From positions 1-47,642 of the forward strand of contig JAKAFY010000012.1 in the NCBI GenBank assembly GCA_021817785.1: DNA of 47,642 nt, in the 5' to 3' direction. Source of the DNA: a bacterium (GTDB lineage: Bacteria; Patescibacteriota; Microgenomatia; UBA10105; UBA927). The position numbers were made by a program, and so were the translations under genes. The first letter of the stretch is position 1, and each line of letters begins with the position of its first letter. The notes beneath the pieces were generated by a model, which saw only the letters and a list, made by a program, of their open reading frames with translations, did not search any database and was not told the DNA's origin. Below, in pieces: positions 25,262 to 35,864 of this stretch.

Positions 25262-28231
25262 CGGCGATACTGCCTGAAATAAATCGTCTGAAAATTTTCC
25301 CTGTACGTTCAGCTTTGGGTGCAGGCCGTCCATGAGATCCTCAGCGGTAAACCAGTCAAATGAATCAACATATGGTATCTGATACTTCGCGGCGAGCGTC
25401 CGTATCGCAGCATTAAAGGTTTGTATTTTATACACCGGTATCCAGTCATTTCTATACAGAAGACCGACTGCGATAATTTTCGTGCGTGGACTCCCTGCGC
25501 GTATACCAAGAAGCAGCGTTTCATAATTTTTTTGAAACTCATCAACGGGCACCCCGTGTCCTACGTCATTGGTCCCCAACGCTATAACGAGTAGATCGGG
25601 CTTGTAGCGTACAATATCCTGCTGATACCGCATTAACGCAGAATCCCAATCCGGTACGTCGGAAACTGACGATCCAAAAATAGATGCATTATGAAGCTGA
25701 TATCCCAAACGGTCTGCAAATGCATACACCGCGTTCATATGACCAAAAGATACCTCGATCGAATCGCCCAATATCGCGAGCGTTTTGGATGGAACATGGG
25801 AAGCCGGAGAAATGATAGCTGTACGATCTGTGGTGATAGCCGAAATTGCAGCGTCACACGGTGATAGCGATCCGGCACACCAGTGACGGATACGTATGTC
25901 GTACGTTTTCTGAGGATCCAGGACGTGAGCCGGAACCGCAAGTGTCGTATCGTGCATGGGGGTAACCATCGTATAGGATGTACCTCCGACAAATACATCT
26001 ATCCCCTGAATACCTGCTTCGTTATTCGGACTGGATGCGACGATGGCAAGTGTACTGCTTCCGTGCAGGCGGAATTGCGCTTCAGCTCCACCATACCGCG
26101 AAACTTCCTTTATCCCCGGTATGACCGGATCCTGAAGCCTCATCCATTCTTGTGACCACCAGATATGTTTATCTGCACTGATATCTTTTGTACGTATAGG
26201 AGATCGCCAAAATACACGGCCTAAAACGGCAGCAATTACGATAAAGAGGAGTAATCGCTGCGGGCCGTTCATCCTTCTTCTTAGCAATAGCAGACCGATA
26301 ACAAGAAGGAATAGCAGCGTAGCTAAAGAAATATAAACTCCGACGTCCAATGTTTTCTCACCCGAGAAATAGACAGTTACCTGTGCGGTCGTATTCGTAT
26401 CCAGGGGAAACTCCATGAGATTATCTTTGGTCCGCACCGGTGAGATATTTTTCGTTCCATCCCAAAGTTTCCAATTCGGATCATAACTTTGCGAAAATGC
26501 TATTGACACGGGTCTGTATGTGGCAGTGATATCTATGGTATACGCTGTAGGGTTTATTATATGGTGCACAAGTATTTCCCTCGTGCCATTTTGGAGTGTG
26601 GTATAAAATAATCCACTTCGATCGGTAAACGTGTATACGTCGATATCTTTGTATTGCTTCATTTTTTCCAGATACGGCACGGTATCTAATACATGGGTGA
26701 CCGAAGCACGAAGCGACGCATCGTAAGTTCTGTTCGGAACAAAAATTTCCCCGGTAACGTCAGTCGGGACGATCACGTACTGCACTGCGAGATTCTTCAA
26801 TGTTTCTACAGCTTTTGGGTCCTCCAATGCGTGCGTAATTTCCAAAATGTCGGTCGTATGAAATACATCGCGCGCGTCGACGATGGGATGCTGTTCGGAC
26901 TGATACACAAAACGGTTCCGCCACGGCACCGCCAGGGTCCTGCTGAATTTCTGGCTCGCGTATATAGTCCCCGCTAACTCATCATATTCCGAAGGAACGA
27001 CGGTTCGGTGAAACGTTCCGGAAAGGCCACCGGTAACCGATGGCCAAATCAACACAAGCCAAAATATAACACCCACGGCAATACCGTAGTATTTTTTTAC
27101 CTTTAATCGGTTAATGAGCGCGCCCAAAGAATACGGTATCAGGATGGCATAGGAAAGGGAGATATATAAATAAAATTTTGTCGGATCGCGGAATCCGCTG
27201 AAAAAAGGCACGTGGACAAACATCCAGGAATATAGTCCGGAAAAGGGCGGATTTACTCCTTTTGCGAGAAATGCCCCGAGTATACCGAGTGCCGCAAAAT
27301 AAAGGAAAGATTTTCGCATAATGGAATCGGTTTTTCTGTTCGGCAACAGCAATAATGATCCGAATGCAACGAGGGGAAGAACTAAAAACTTAGGTTCCAT
27401 AAAATAGGTTTTGCCGAATATATTCTCCGGCCAATTTGGGTGCAGGAACGAAAGTGTTTTGGAAAACTCCGCCCAACTGAGAAACGATAACCAACCGGGA
27501 TTATCGTATCCAGCTGGCAAAGCTGAGGAATGGGAAAAAAAGAATGGCACCAGCCAAAAACTATGAAGTCCTGCAACGATGACTGCCGGAATAACGCTGA
27601 ACCGTATATACCGCATCCACTCCTTATTTGGCGTAACCATCACTACATACGAAGCTAAATATACAGCAGTCAGCAAACTAAACCGCAGGTCAAATAGCAA
27701 CAGAAACGCCATGGCACCCGTAAACCAAACTGGCTTTCTCTGTATAAATGTAATGATCACGAGTGGCGTAAGCGCATATGCCATCATCAGTCCAACCTGC
27801 CCGCCTCCGGACAGCATCAGCACATAGGTGTTTGACATATAGATAATCACCCCGATAGATGCCAGCACCCGATCCTTTAGGAACGACCTGCAAAATATAT
27901 AGGACGATACGATTCCCAATATCAAAAATGGCCAGTAGAACAATAAGCGGTATGCAATATTCCATGGTATATGCAACAAAAAAACAATACTTCTCACTCC
28001 GGCGGCAAGATACATGTTGAGGTTTAACACTGCGTATGTCACTCCTCCCAATCCGTTTCCGAGTATATGGCTCCATGCATATGGGCGCCAAAGAAAATCT
28101 CCCAGGGCCATCGGATACAAAAATGGAAAATCCGTGGCACTCAGCACTCCTTTGGAAAACCAATTCCGGTAAAGAAAAAATATAATGCTGATGATACCAG
28201 CAGGGACGATATGATTCCGTATAAATTTCAT
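25253..28231 (-). CDS. Large membrane protein (AftD/DUF3367-YfhO-like GT-C) fused to C-terminal SGNH/GDSL hydrolase domain
   Basis: N-terminal multi-TM region with [23 protein letters not shown]-terminal [25 protein letters not shown] ... [14 protein letters not shown] ... [18 protein letters not shown]. Confidence 0.85.
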   Translation of the reverse strand: MKFIRNHIVPAGIISIIFFLYRNWFSKGVLSATDFPFLYPMALGDFLWRPYAWSHILGNGLGGVTYAVLNLNMYLAAGVRSIVFLLHIPWNIAYRLLFYWPFLILGIVSSYIFCRSFLKDRVLASIGVIIYMSNTYVLMLSGGGQVGLMMAYALTPLVIITFIQRKPVWFTGAMAFLLLFDLRFSLLTAVYLASYVVMVTPNKEWMRYIRFSVIPAVIVAGLHSFWLVPFFFSHSSALPAGYDNPGWLSFLSWAEFSKTLSFLHPNWPENIFGKTYFMEPKFLVLPLVAFGSLLLLPNRKTDSIMRKSFLYFAALGILGAFLAKGVNPPFSGLYSWMFVHVPFFSGFRDPTKFYLYISLSYAILIPYSLGALINRLKVKKYYGIAVGVIFWLVLIWPSVTGGLSGTFHRTVVPSEYDELAGTIYASQKFSRTLAVPWRNRFVYQSEQHPIVDARDVFHTTDILEITHALEDPKAVETLKNLAVQYVIVPTDVTGEIFVPNRTYDASLRASVTHVLDTVPYLEKMKQYKDIDVYTFTDRSGLFYTTLQNGTREILVHHIINPTAYTIDITATYRPVSIAFSQSYDPNWKLWDGTKNISPVRTKDNLMEFPLDTNTTAQVTVYFSGEKTLDVGVYISLATLLFLLVIGLLLLRRRMNGPQRLLLFIVIAAVLGRVFWRSPIRTKDISADKHIWWSQEWMRLQDPVIPGIKEVSRYGGAEAQFRLHGSSTLAIVASSPNNEAGIQGIDVFVGGTSYTMVTPMHDTTLAVPAHVLDPQKTYDIRIRHWCAGSLSPCDAAISAITTDRTAIISPASHVPSKTLAILGDSIEVSFGHMNAVYAFADRLGYQLHNASIFGSSVSDVPDWDSALMRYQQDIVRYKPDLLVIALGTNDVGHGVPVDEFQKNYETLLLGIRAGSPRTKIIAVGLLYRNDWIPVYKIQTFNAAIRTLAAKYQIPYVDSFDWFTAEDLMDGLHPKLNVQGKFSDDLFQAVSPLL

Positions 28232-28875
28232 GTCCTTCGTTTGATGACTTTAGCGGGATTTCCTACGGCTACTGCGTACGGAGGAACGTCTTTCGTCACT
28301 ACGGATCCTGCCCCGATTACCGCACCGTCTCCAACGGTGACGCCGGGAAGTATGATTGCATGAGCGCCTATCCACACGTCTGAACCAATGTGCACCGGTT
28401 TGCGAGTATAACCCTGGGAACGTATGGCGACGTCTTTATCCTGAATTCTGTGGTTAAAATCGGTGATGAAACTATATGCGGAGAGCTGAGTATTGTCCCC
28501 TATCGTAATATGCTGTTGAGCGGTGATAAACGCCCCGTTGTCTATCAATACATTTTTGCCTATTTCCATTCTGCCATCAAATCCGGCAGTAATTCTCGTG
28601 CCATAGCCAATACGAGAACCCGCCCGCATGGAAATCGCATGTTTTTTGCTTTCAAAAAGTTCGGTACGCCCCGCGAATATAACCCCCAATTCTATGTCAT
28701 ATCCCCGGAGCCGATACCATGTGGCCAACAGATATGACCGTACAAAACCGAACGCCAGGGACATGCCGTGGAGAGCCGTCTCCAACATGCCTTTTCGTCC
28801 TATCGCCTGCAGAAATATATTCATGGTTGTTTGCCGTGCCGCAACGACCGGATTGATAAAATCACAGCGACCCAC
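28228..28875 (-). CDS. LbH O-acyltransferase (maltose/galactoside acetyltransferase-like)
   Basis: [106 protein letters not shown]; an internal start ([12 protein letters not shown] at 28824) is possible. Confidence 0.92.
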   Translation of the reverse strand: MGRCDFINPVVAARQTTMNIFLQAIGRKGMLETALHGMSLAFGFVRSYLLATWYRLRGYDIELGVIFAGRTELFESKKHAISMRAGSRIGYGTRITAGFDGRMEIGKNVLIDNGAFITAQQHITIGDNTQLSAYSFITDFNHRIQDKDVAIRSQGYTRKPVHIGSDVWIGAHAIILPGVTVGDGAVIGAGSVVTKDVPPYAVAVGNPAKVIKRRT

Positions 28876-29219
28876 AAAAGAAAGTACACGAAATTTCCCA
28901 TTCGCTCTGCCAGTGCATCATTGCCGAAGAGAGTAACGACGAATGCGCAGGTAAATAATGCCATAATCAGGGATAGGACGTGAGTAAATTTCAGCTGCAG
29001 TAAACCTATACCGGCGATAAGTACGCAAAACACGGCTATATCCGTCCCAAATACCAGATTTATGTATGGCAGCCTGGTCAAAACTGCGGCACCAACCGCA
29101 AAAACGGCGAGCAATTCCAGCCTCCAAAATTTTGTCCGCACGTACTTCCATGCGGGAACAAACACGGTATCGTGCAAAAACAATCCATACGTATCTACCT
29201 GCTTCAAAGATTTATTCAT
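28821..29219 (-). CDS. Small uncharacterised membrane protein, 132 aa
   Basis: [57 protein letters not shown]...; hydrophobic segments, overlaps both neighbours. Confidence 0.6.
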   Translation of the reverse strand: MNKSLKQVDTYGLFLHDTVFVPAWKYVRTKFWRLELLAVFAVGAAVLTRLPYINLVFGTDIAVFCVLIAGIGLLQLKFTHVLSLIMALFTCAFVVTLFGNDALAERMGNFVYFLLWVAVILSIRSLRHGKQP

Positions 29220-32200
29220 GATGTTTGTGTTTGTTGATTTGTAACGCCAATACAATCGCAAGCAGGATAATCCCTCCTACACTTACCACGATACCCCGGT
29301 AATATAATATCTGAGGATAATATTCTAATACCATATCGCCGGTAGCGGTAGAATCGACATACCAGGCGTTTGCAAACCCGTATATGCGGAAGTGATGTGA
29401 ATCGTACGTTTGATCGTCCACCCAAAACGCTTTTGTCCAGGGCATAGGCTGGTACTTCATCAGACCGGCGGAATACAGCCGCCATCCCGGATTGAACCGC
29501 TCGTTAAACACCACTATGTTCGGCCACCGACCTGTGGTATGAATCAAATATTTCGTACTGTTTATTCTCGTATATGTAAGCTCGGTAAGAGGGGAAGAAA
29601 TTTTCGATTGGGCCTCCGGTATAAAATATACGCTGGGCTGTATACGTTCTTCTACACTGACCTGCTTCATAAGCCCAACAACGTCCTCCGATCCTACCGA
29701 ACAGATATATAATGTTGCGCCCGTATCTCCGTCGGAACCATCAAAATAATACCTTTTCACTCGCTCGTTCTTCTGAGATTCCAGGTCAAACGCGTCACTT
29801 GGCGCGGTATATCCCGACAGAGACGAAGGGTCTTGCCGCGTGACGACGTTCTGCTTCTTCAAAAACATACGTATTCCTTTGGTAATTTCCTCTGTCTTTA
29901 ACGTAATCTCGTATTTTTGTTGCCAGTCAAAATTCTGGATATCTGCCGCAGCGCACTGCTGTCCCAACACGGGGTAATTTTCGATATCCGTACGGATCTG
30001 CCCGATGCGGTTTGTCGGAGCAGAAAATAATACGGTTAACGCGGAGGCGTCCGAGACATCAAATGTTCCTAGCATGATTTTATTTCCCGATACCACAGGC
30101 TTTATCGCATATGGTCGGCCGTCAATTTCAAGACTTGACGGGACACGCATAGGATGACCCAATGTTCCTGCATCCAGATATAGTTGAGCCCGTGCCATCC
30201 CCTGCGGCACTTGGTATACTTTTTCGTCGGTCCATTCGGTGCCCGAAAGAAACTCATGAATGCGCTGTGAGATAGGGTGTAGTGTCTCCAAAATTCTGGA
30301 CAGCTCTTTATGCACATATGGTTGGTGCTCGTCACGTACTGATCCGTTGTTATTATAAATACCGGAAAACAGTGCTTCTTCGTACGTCACATAATTCCTA
30401 ATCGTTTCCAGATACCTAAAGTCTATGAACGTACGACCAGACAGGTCCAGGGACGGGTCGATCTCATTCCAGTAACGGGTGAGCGTATCGGCAGTCTCAT
30501 GTATGGCGTCCAGATTTTCATCCTGATCGATCAGTTTTTTAAGTTCCAGTGAACGAGTCAGTGATAGTCCTAATCTGTTGCCGGCAAGCTCCCTGGGACT
30601 TAAAGCCGGATTTTCCAAATTCCGCTCCCTCCAGGACTTTATAAAATAGAAAAATGACCCGGGTAATAATCGTACTGCCGGCATCACTGGATCGGTGATT
30701 TTCCCTTCCAAAACGCACGACGCACACGGCGCGGCCGATATCATGCCTGGAACCGGTATACGGGGGGACGCATCCGAAAGATACGGTGTGGCCAAATCGG
30801 CTTCCCGTACCATGTTATTTGAGTCCCCCATCAACGCTCCTACCATGTCTGTATCGTTTCCGATATATTTTGTGAGTGCATCCAGACCAAATATTCTGCC
30901 GGAGAATTTTTTATCGGGGGGCAAATGGTAGACGCTCCAAAGCCCGCTGCTCCATACGCGTTTCGTCCCCGGAAGGCGTTCTATTGCGGTTAAAAAGTTT
31001 TTGGGGTTTTCGGAAGGTAACCAGTCCAGCGTGTAATTGGCATCTCCCCGATACAGTACATACTGTGTTTGTAAAAGCGACGCGAGTTGTGCAGCGGAGA
31101 AAGTATTCCCCGCGAGCAGTTCCTGATACAGTCGGTCTACATAGCTCATCTCAATCGGATTCATGGCGGCGACATTTTCCAGGACGGGTTTATCCGTTAC
31201 AAGGTTTATCAGGCTATATGGTGCAAAAAAGTTCCAGGTATATACTTCTGTTTTCCAAATGGAATTGAGACGCGGGACAATAAAAAGCCGCTCATCGGAT
31301 GAAAGATGTGCATCACTCCAGGATTTAAACTGCGTAACGTATTCCGGTATCTTTAACGAAAGCGTGAGTGGCTTGGCCCAAATAAAAAAATTCGGAGTGA
31401 AATATGGAAAATGGTAAGACAATACCAGGATAACGACACCGAATGCAATCAGTGCTTGTTTATAGGGTTTCAGGCGTGCCGCGAGAAAATTTATCGTATA
31501 CGAAATAAGCAGTGCGTACGAAAAATACAATGCAGGAATGAATTTATATTGCGCGGAGCGGAAAATAGAAAATCCCGGCACATAGTCCACTAAAAATCCC
31601 ATAAGAAATCCGAGGGGTTTATGGGTACCTGCGGAAAAAAATATTGCCATAAGGGAGACAAGTACAAAAAATATAATGTATTTTTTCTCTTTACTTTTTC
31701 CGACCAGAAAGAGCGAAACATATGCCGTGACAGGAAACAGGAAACTGATAAGAATAAGAACCGGATTCTGTAGAAAGAAAGCGGCATAGCTGTGATGCAC
31801 GTTGTTATACCAATCCGGAAATCCCTGAAGTCGAAATAGGTTAATCATGCTGGTATATCCGCTTACGGAATCCAGCCATGCCTTCGCCCCGCTTAATACG
31901 ACCTGAGTCGCAACGCTGGAATGATAATTGATGAATGCAAAAGACATGAACGGCAGGATCCAATAGGCATTTAAAATAAGTGAAAGCACAAAACTCCATG
32001 CCGCTACACCCATGATACGTTTAATCACCGAACGGACAGTGCCTTCGCTGCTCTGAACTATCGGAAAATAGAGCGTGGCCACAGAAAGAATGACCAGCAA
32101 TCCGCCGAAAAGCGGTAAGCTGAGCCCTCCCCCGGCACTGAACAGAAACAGCGTAACTGCCATACATAGTCCTGCCCATGTCACCGACATTTCCCCAGTG

Positions 32201-32700
32201 ATACACCGAATATAAAATGATGCAATAAAAGGAAGCGCTGTATAAGCGGAAAATGTTGTTCCTGCCCCCTGACGCCAGAGCGCTAACAAAAAGAAATTGA
32301 CGCTATACAATACGGCAGCCAGTAATGGAAAATACCGATAGGAAAAATGCTTTCTGAACGAGTATGCGAAATAATACATGGAAACTCCCATCAGAAAAAA
32401 CCAAAAAATAAACGTCGCTTTCTGCGCATCAAAGACGGATAACCCCAAGAGCCTAAACCCCGCTTCTACTCCGTGTATGGTAATACTACCCATATCGAAC
32501 GAATAATCGCGTCCAAATGGCTCCTGTCCGTTCCAGGTAAATAATCTTGATTTGAAATTTTCCACTATGTTGATGGGATAAGCGGCATCCTGACTCGTAA
32601 TCATGTATCCCTTTGGAAACCAGAGAAGGGGGATGAGAGAGAGCAAAAATAATATACAAATATCACAAACAGGCCGTAACCATGTATTCTTTATTTTCAT
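29212..32700 (-). CDS. Giant membrane protein, AftD/DUF3367-like (alpha-arabinofuranosyltransferase-like GT-C), 1162 aa
   Basis: GYMITSQDAAYPINIVENFKSRLFTWNGQEPFGRDYSFDMGSITIHG; multi-TM N-terminal half, large extracytoplasmic part, C-terminal TM; paralogous layout to 25253-28231. Confidence 0.75.
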   Translation of the reverse strand: MKIKNTWLRPVCDICILFLLSLIPLLWFPKGYMITSQDAAYPINIVENFKSRLFTWNGQEPFGRDYSFDMGSITIHGVEAGFRLLGLSVFDAQKATFIFWFFLMGVSMYYFAYSFRKHFSYRYFPLLAAVLYSVNFFLLALWRQGAGTTFSAYTALPFIASFYIRCITGEMSVTWAGLCMAVTLFLFSAGGGLSLPLFGGLLVILSVATLYFPIVQSSEGTVRSVIKRIMGVAAWSFVLSLILNAYWILPFMSFAFINYHSSVATQVVLSGAKAWLDSVSGYTSMINLFRLQGFPDWYNNVHHSYAAFFLQNPVLILISFLFPVTAYVSLFLVGKSKEKKYIIFFVLVSLMAIFFSAGTHKPLGFLMGFLVDYVPGFSIFRSAQYKFIPALYFSYALLISYTINFLAARLKPYKQALIAFGVVILVLSYHFPYFTPNFFIWAKPLTLSLKIPEYVTQFKSWSDAHLSSDERLFIVPRLNSIWKTEVYTWNFFAPYSLINLVTDKPVLENVAAMNPIEMSYVDRLYQELLAGNTFSAAQLASLLQTQYVLYRGDANYTLDWLPSENPKNFLTAIERLPGTKRVWSSGLWSVYHLPPDKKFSGRIFGLDALTKYIGNDTDMVGALMGDSNNMVREADLATPYLSDASPRIPVPGMISAAPCASCVLEGKITDPVMPAVRLLPGSFFYFIKSWRERNLENPALSPRELAGNRLGLSLTRSLELKKLIDQDENLDAIHETADTLTRYWNEIDPSLDLSGRTFIDFRYLETIRNYVTYEEALFSGIYNNNGSVRDEHQPYVHKELSRILETLHPISQRIHEFLSGTEWTDEKVYQVPQGMARAQLYLDAGTLGHPMRVPSSLEIDGRPYAIKPVVSGNKIMLGTFDVSDASALTVLFSAPTNRIGQIRTDIENYPVLGQQCAAADIQNFDWQQKYEITLKTEEITKGIRMFLKKQNVVTRQDPSSLSGYTAPSDAFDLESQKNERVKRYYFDGSDGDTGATLYICSVGSEDVVGLMKQVSVEERIQPSVYFIPEAQSKISSPLTELTYTRINSTKYLIHTTGRWPNIVVFNERFNPGWRLYSAGLMKYQPMPWTKAFWVDDQTYDSHHFRIYGFANAWYVDSTATGDMVLEYYPQILYYRGIVVSVGGIILLAIVLALQINKHKHHE

Positions 32701-32749
32701 AAGCTCTTGTTAAACCAATGTGTACTTACAACAGTACCTCTCTGCGTTA

Positions 32750-34012
32750 TTAGTGATTTTCGTTTTTTTTGAGCTCATGCATTCGGCGGAATGCATGAAT
32801 AAACTGATTTTCCCACGTATTCGTACGGGCGAATTTTATTGCGTTGGTACGAAGTTTATTATACAGGTTTCTGTCGGAAAAAATGTGTGAAATTGCAGCA
32901 GCAAAATCATCCGGATTATCCGGACATACGATAGCAGCTCTCTTGTCAGCCACCTCTTTCCCAAGCGGCGGCACCGTTGAGCTTACCACGGGCAGTCCTG
33001 AAGCGCAGTACGCACGAATTTTCCCCGCGTCACCGTAATATCTCGGGGAGCCCGGTATCGCACGATACGGTGCGAGTCCTATCCCGCACGTCCGCATAAT
33101 TTTTGCCATATCGGCAGCCCGCGGAACAAAACCATGATGTATGACCGCTTTTTGAAGTCCCAACGACTGTATTCGCGGGATAAGCCAAGCGAAACTCTTC
33201 GGGCTGCCGCCAATCATATGCAGCATGGCATCTGGATAGTTCTTACGGACTAATGACAGAGCCTCTATCGCGACATCAGGACCGTTTTCCGGTCCTACGG
33301 TTCCCATAAAGACAAGTGCGTGCGGATGGATGCCGGATGCCGGATGTACCTTTATCTGATCTGGAAATAATCCGTTTGCTACATGGATTACCGGAGCAGA
33401 CTTTTTGGCATCCAAACCTGCGGAAATACGAGCCGGCTGCATAGCCAGCGATACGTCCCAGATAAAATCCGCGTGCGTGGCGGCATACCGGTCAAGCCAC
33501 AAATACACCGCATTAAACACCAAATTTGCATACCGGTTCGGCGAATAGTCGGACACGTAATATATGACTTTTTTTACCTTACCGAATTTCCGAAGGACGA
33601 TGCCTGCTATCGCATTGATGCTTTCTACACCGATAAGGTAGTCAAACGTCCCCGTTTCCCGGCATGCTTCATCGATGACGGATAAAAAATCGCGGATTTT
33701 AAATGTTATGACCGTCGCCGGCCGGTTCGTCCATACAAGCAACGGCTTCATAGCGCGCACAAACCACGAAGAACGGTACGGTGTACACTGGGTATTTCCG
33801 TTTGTGTACGCTTCTATCCGGGGCATGACGTCTTTTCCTCCCGGCACCAGCTGATCTATAAGGACAAGTTTTCGAATCCTTGGAACCAAAAAGTCCCGTA
33901 ACGGTTCCACGCTGCCGTTGGTAGGCAAGCGTTTTCCGTTTTCCCATGCGGAAAACGTGGCAAAAAGAACGGAAGACGAGGGATGGAGTAATACTTTATC
34001 GCTTTTTTTCAT
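32750..34012 (-). CDS. GT4-like glycosyltransferase
   Basis: Likely start MKKSDKVLLHPSSSVLFATF; YLIGVESINAIAGIVLRKF; VIYYVSDYSPNRY; ALVFMGTVGPENGPDVAIEAL; GKIRAYCASGLPVVSS. Confidence 0.85.
   Translation of the reverse strand: MKKSDKVLLHPSSSVLFATFSAWENGKRLPTNGSVEPLRDFLVPRIRKLVLIDQLVPGGKDVMPRIEAYTNGNTQCTPYRSSWFVRAMKPLLVWTNRPATVITFKIRDFLSVIDEACRETGTFDYLIGVESINAIAGIVLRKFGKVKKVIYYVSDYSPNRYANLVFNAVYLWLDRYAATHADFIWDVSLAMQPARISAGLDAKKSAPVIHVANGLFPDQIKVHPASGIHPHALVFMGTVGPENGPDVAIEALSLVRKNYPDAMLHMIGGSPKSFAWLIPRIQSLGLQKAVIHHGFVPRAADMAKIMRTCGIGLAPYRAIPGSPRYYGDAGKIRAYCASGLPVVSSTVPPLGKEVADKRAAIVCPDNPDDFAAAISHIFSDRNLYNKLRTNAIKFARTNTWENQFIHAFRRMHELKKNENH
33328..33346. repeat. Short heptamer tract (ggatgcc)x2.7 inside GT4 gene
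   Basis: ggatgcc ggatgcc ggatg at the linker coding region (KVHPASGIHPHAL). Confidence 0.65.
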
Positions 34013-34820
34013 GAAGAAGTCTCCCCCGGGCTTCTTCCACCATAGCACGTATGCCATTTTCCAACGCTATAGTCGGCAGCCAACCCGGTACGCGGCCCAT
34101 ATTATCAGACGGCAGCGGATCATGTCCTTTTTTCGTTCCGGGAAGCACCGTTGCGCCTGTTAGCGCAGCAATCATTTCCGCGATATCGATAATCCGGACA
34201 AATTCATAACTACTCGCATCATATACCGTCCGGCGCAGCCCCGTGGCGTTTGCGGCCATATGAAATGCATTGGATAAATCGGTAATATGCGTAAATTGCC
34301 GCCATTCAGCGCCGTCGGTCATCATCGAAATTTTTTTGGTTTTCAGCGCCTGATAGATGAAATCGGAAATCACGTGGCTTTTGATGTCTTCCCCCTCCAT
34401 ATACCCGTATGCATTCCATACGCGGATACACCTGCCGCCCAAAAGCCCGGTCCATACTTCTCCCAGACGCTTAGTCACACCATAGACCGTATCGACTTCT
34501 TCCGATAATTGACTGGACACAAAAAGAAAATCTTTTTTGGCTGCGCCGACCTGGTCAAACACATTTTTCATGAGAAGGAGATTCCAGTCCAGCTGATTTT
34601 TCTGAAGCTTGGGCTCATAGAGGTATTTTGATCCCCCGACATCCCACGCCAGGAAATATACCTTGTCAACGTCAGTAAGCGGAAGCGTGGCAAAGCGGGC
34701 GTCTTCTTTTTCTCCCCGCTTGATATCAAAATGGATGACGCTTTCCCCTTTTGCCTCAAGAAACCGGCAAAACGGGGTTCCGATAAATCCATCCGAACCG
34801 ATGACGAGATTGGTTTTCAT
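33996..34820 (-). CDS. NAD-dependent epimerase/dehydratase (SDR)
   Basis: MKTNLVIGSDGFIGTPFCRFLEAKGESVIHFDIKRG; FVSSQLSEEVDTVYGVTKRLGE; RVWNAYGYMEGED. Confidence 0.85.
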   Translation of the reverse strand: MKTNLVIGSDGFIGTPFCRFLEAKGESVIHFDIKRGEKEDARFATLPLTDVDKVYFLAWDVGGSKYLYEPKLQKNQLDWNLLLMKNVFDQVGAAKKDFLFVSSQLSEEVDTVYGVTKRLGEVWTGLLGGRCIRVWNAYGYMEGEDIKSHVISDFIYQALKTKKISMMTDGAEWRQFTHITDLSNAFHMAANATGLRRTVYDASSYEFVRIIDIAEMIAALTGATVLPGTKKGHDPLPSDNMGRVPGWLPTIALENGIRAMVEEARGRLLHEKKR

Positions 34821-35815
34821 GTGTCTTTTCTTTTCGCTTTCACCTGTTCGTTAATCCATGCATACGTCTTCGTGAGCCCGTCGTATAACGTTCCGGTTGG
34901 CTCCCACTTGAGCGTTTTCCGTATAAGCCGGTTGTCGGACGAGCGCCCTCTGACTCCCAACGGGCCTTTGACATGTTGTATCTTCATCTTCTTGCCTGCG
35001 ATCTTCATCACCATGGCAGCGAGTTCATTTATGCTCACCATTTCTTCGGAGCCGATATTTACGGGGCCGGTAAATTTCGACTTCATCAGCGTTCTCACGC
35101 CGTCCAGACATTCATCAATATAAAGATATGACCGGGTTTGTTTACCGTCTCCCCACATTTCTATTGTGCCGCCGTCTTTTGCTTGTGCGACCTTTCTGCA
35201 CATGGCAGCCGGAGATTTTTCTTTCCCGTTATTCCAGCTACCTTCGGGCCCGAATATATTATGGAAGCGCGCAATATGCACATTCATGCCGTAATTCCGC
35301 TTATAGGCAAGATAGAGGCGCTCGCTAAACAGTTTTTCCCATCCGTATTCGCTATCAGGACCCGCCGGGTATGCGGAGTCTTCCGCAAGATTCGGGTGGT
35401 TGGGATCCATCTGGTTCCGCTCCGGATAGATGCATGCAGATGAAGAAAAGAAAATATTTTTGATGTTTGCCAACCTGCCGAAATGAAGCGCATTGAGGTT
35501 TATCTGGGCCGAGTTATGCATGACATCCGCGTCATGTTCGCCGGTGAAGATGTATCCCGCTCCACCCATGTCCGCGGCGAGCTGATACACCTCATCGAAC
35601 GGTTTACTAAATACTTTTTGACAAAATTTCTGATCGCGCAGATCGCCAACCATAAAATCATCTGCCGCAGTACGGGAATATAACGGGCGCTTTATGTCAG
35701 CACCTCTCACCCAATATCCTTCTTTCTTTAAACGCTTGACGAGGTGACTGCCGATAAATCCCCCGGCGCCACACACAAGTGCGATTTTTATATGCTTCTT
35801 CGATTTTATATTCAT
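34817..35815 (-). CDS. GDP-mannose 3,5-epimerase-like SDR
   Basis: ALVCGAGGFIGSHLVKRLKKEGYWVRGADIKRP; QLAADMGGAGYIF; SSSACIYPE; GWEKLFSERLYLAYKRNYGMNVHIARFHNIFGPEGSWNNGKEKSPAAMCRKVAQA; WGDGKQTRSYLYIDECLDG. Confidence 0.87.
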   Translation of the reverse strand: MNIKSKKHIKIALVCGAGGFIGSHLVKRLKKEGYWVRGADIKRPLYSRTAADDFMVGDLRDQKFCQKVFSKPFDEVYQLAADMGGAGYIFTGEHDADVMHNSAQINLNALHFGRLANIKNIFFSSSACIYPERNQMDPNHPNLAEDSAYPAGPDSEYGWEKLFSERLYLAYKRNYGMNVHIARFHNIFGPEGSWNNGKEKSPAAMCRKVAQAKDGGTIEMWGDGKQTRSYLYIDECLDGVRTLMKSKFTGPVNIGSEEMVSINELAAMVMKIAGKKMKIQHVKGPLGVRGRSSDNRLIRKTLKWEPTGTLYDGLTKTYAWINEQVKAKRKDT

Positions 35816-35864
35816 AAGAAAACACTGAATATCTTACTAAAATCACGCGCGGATGTAAATAAAA

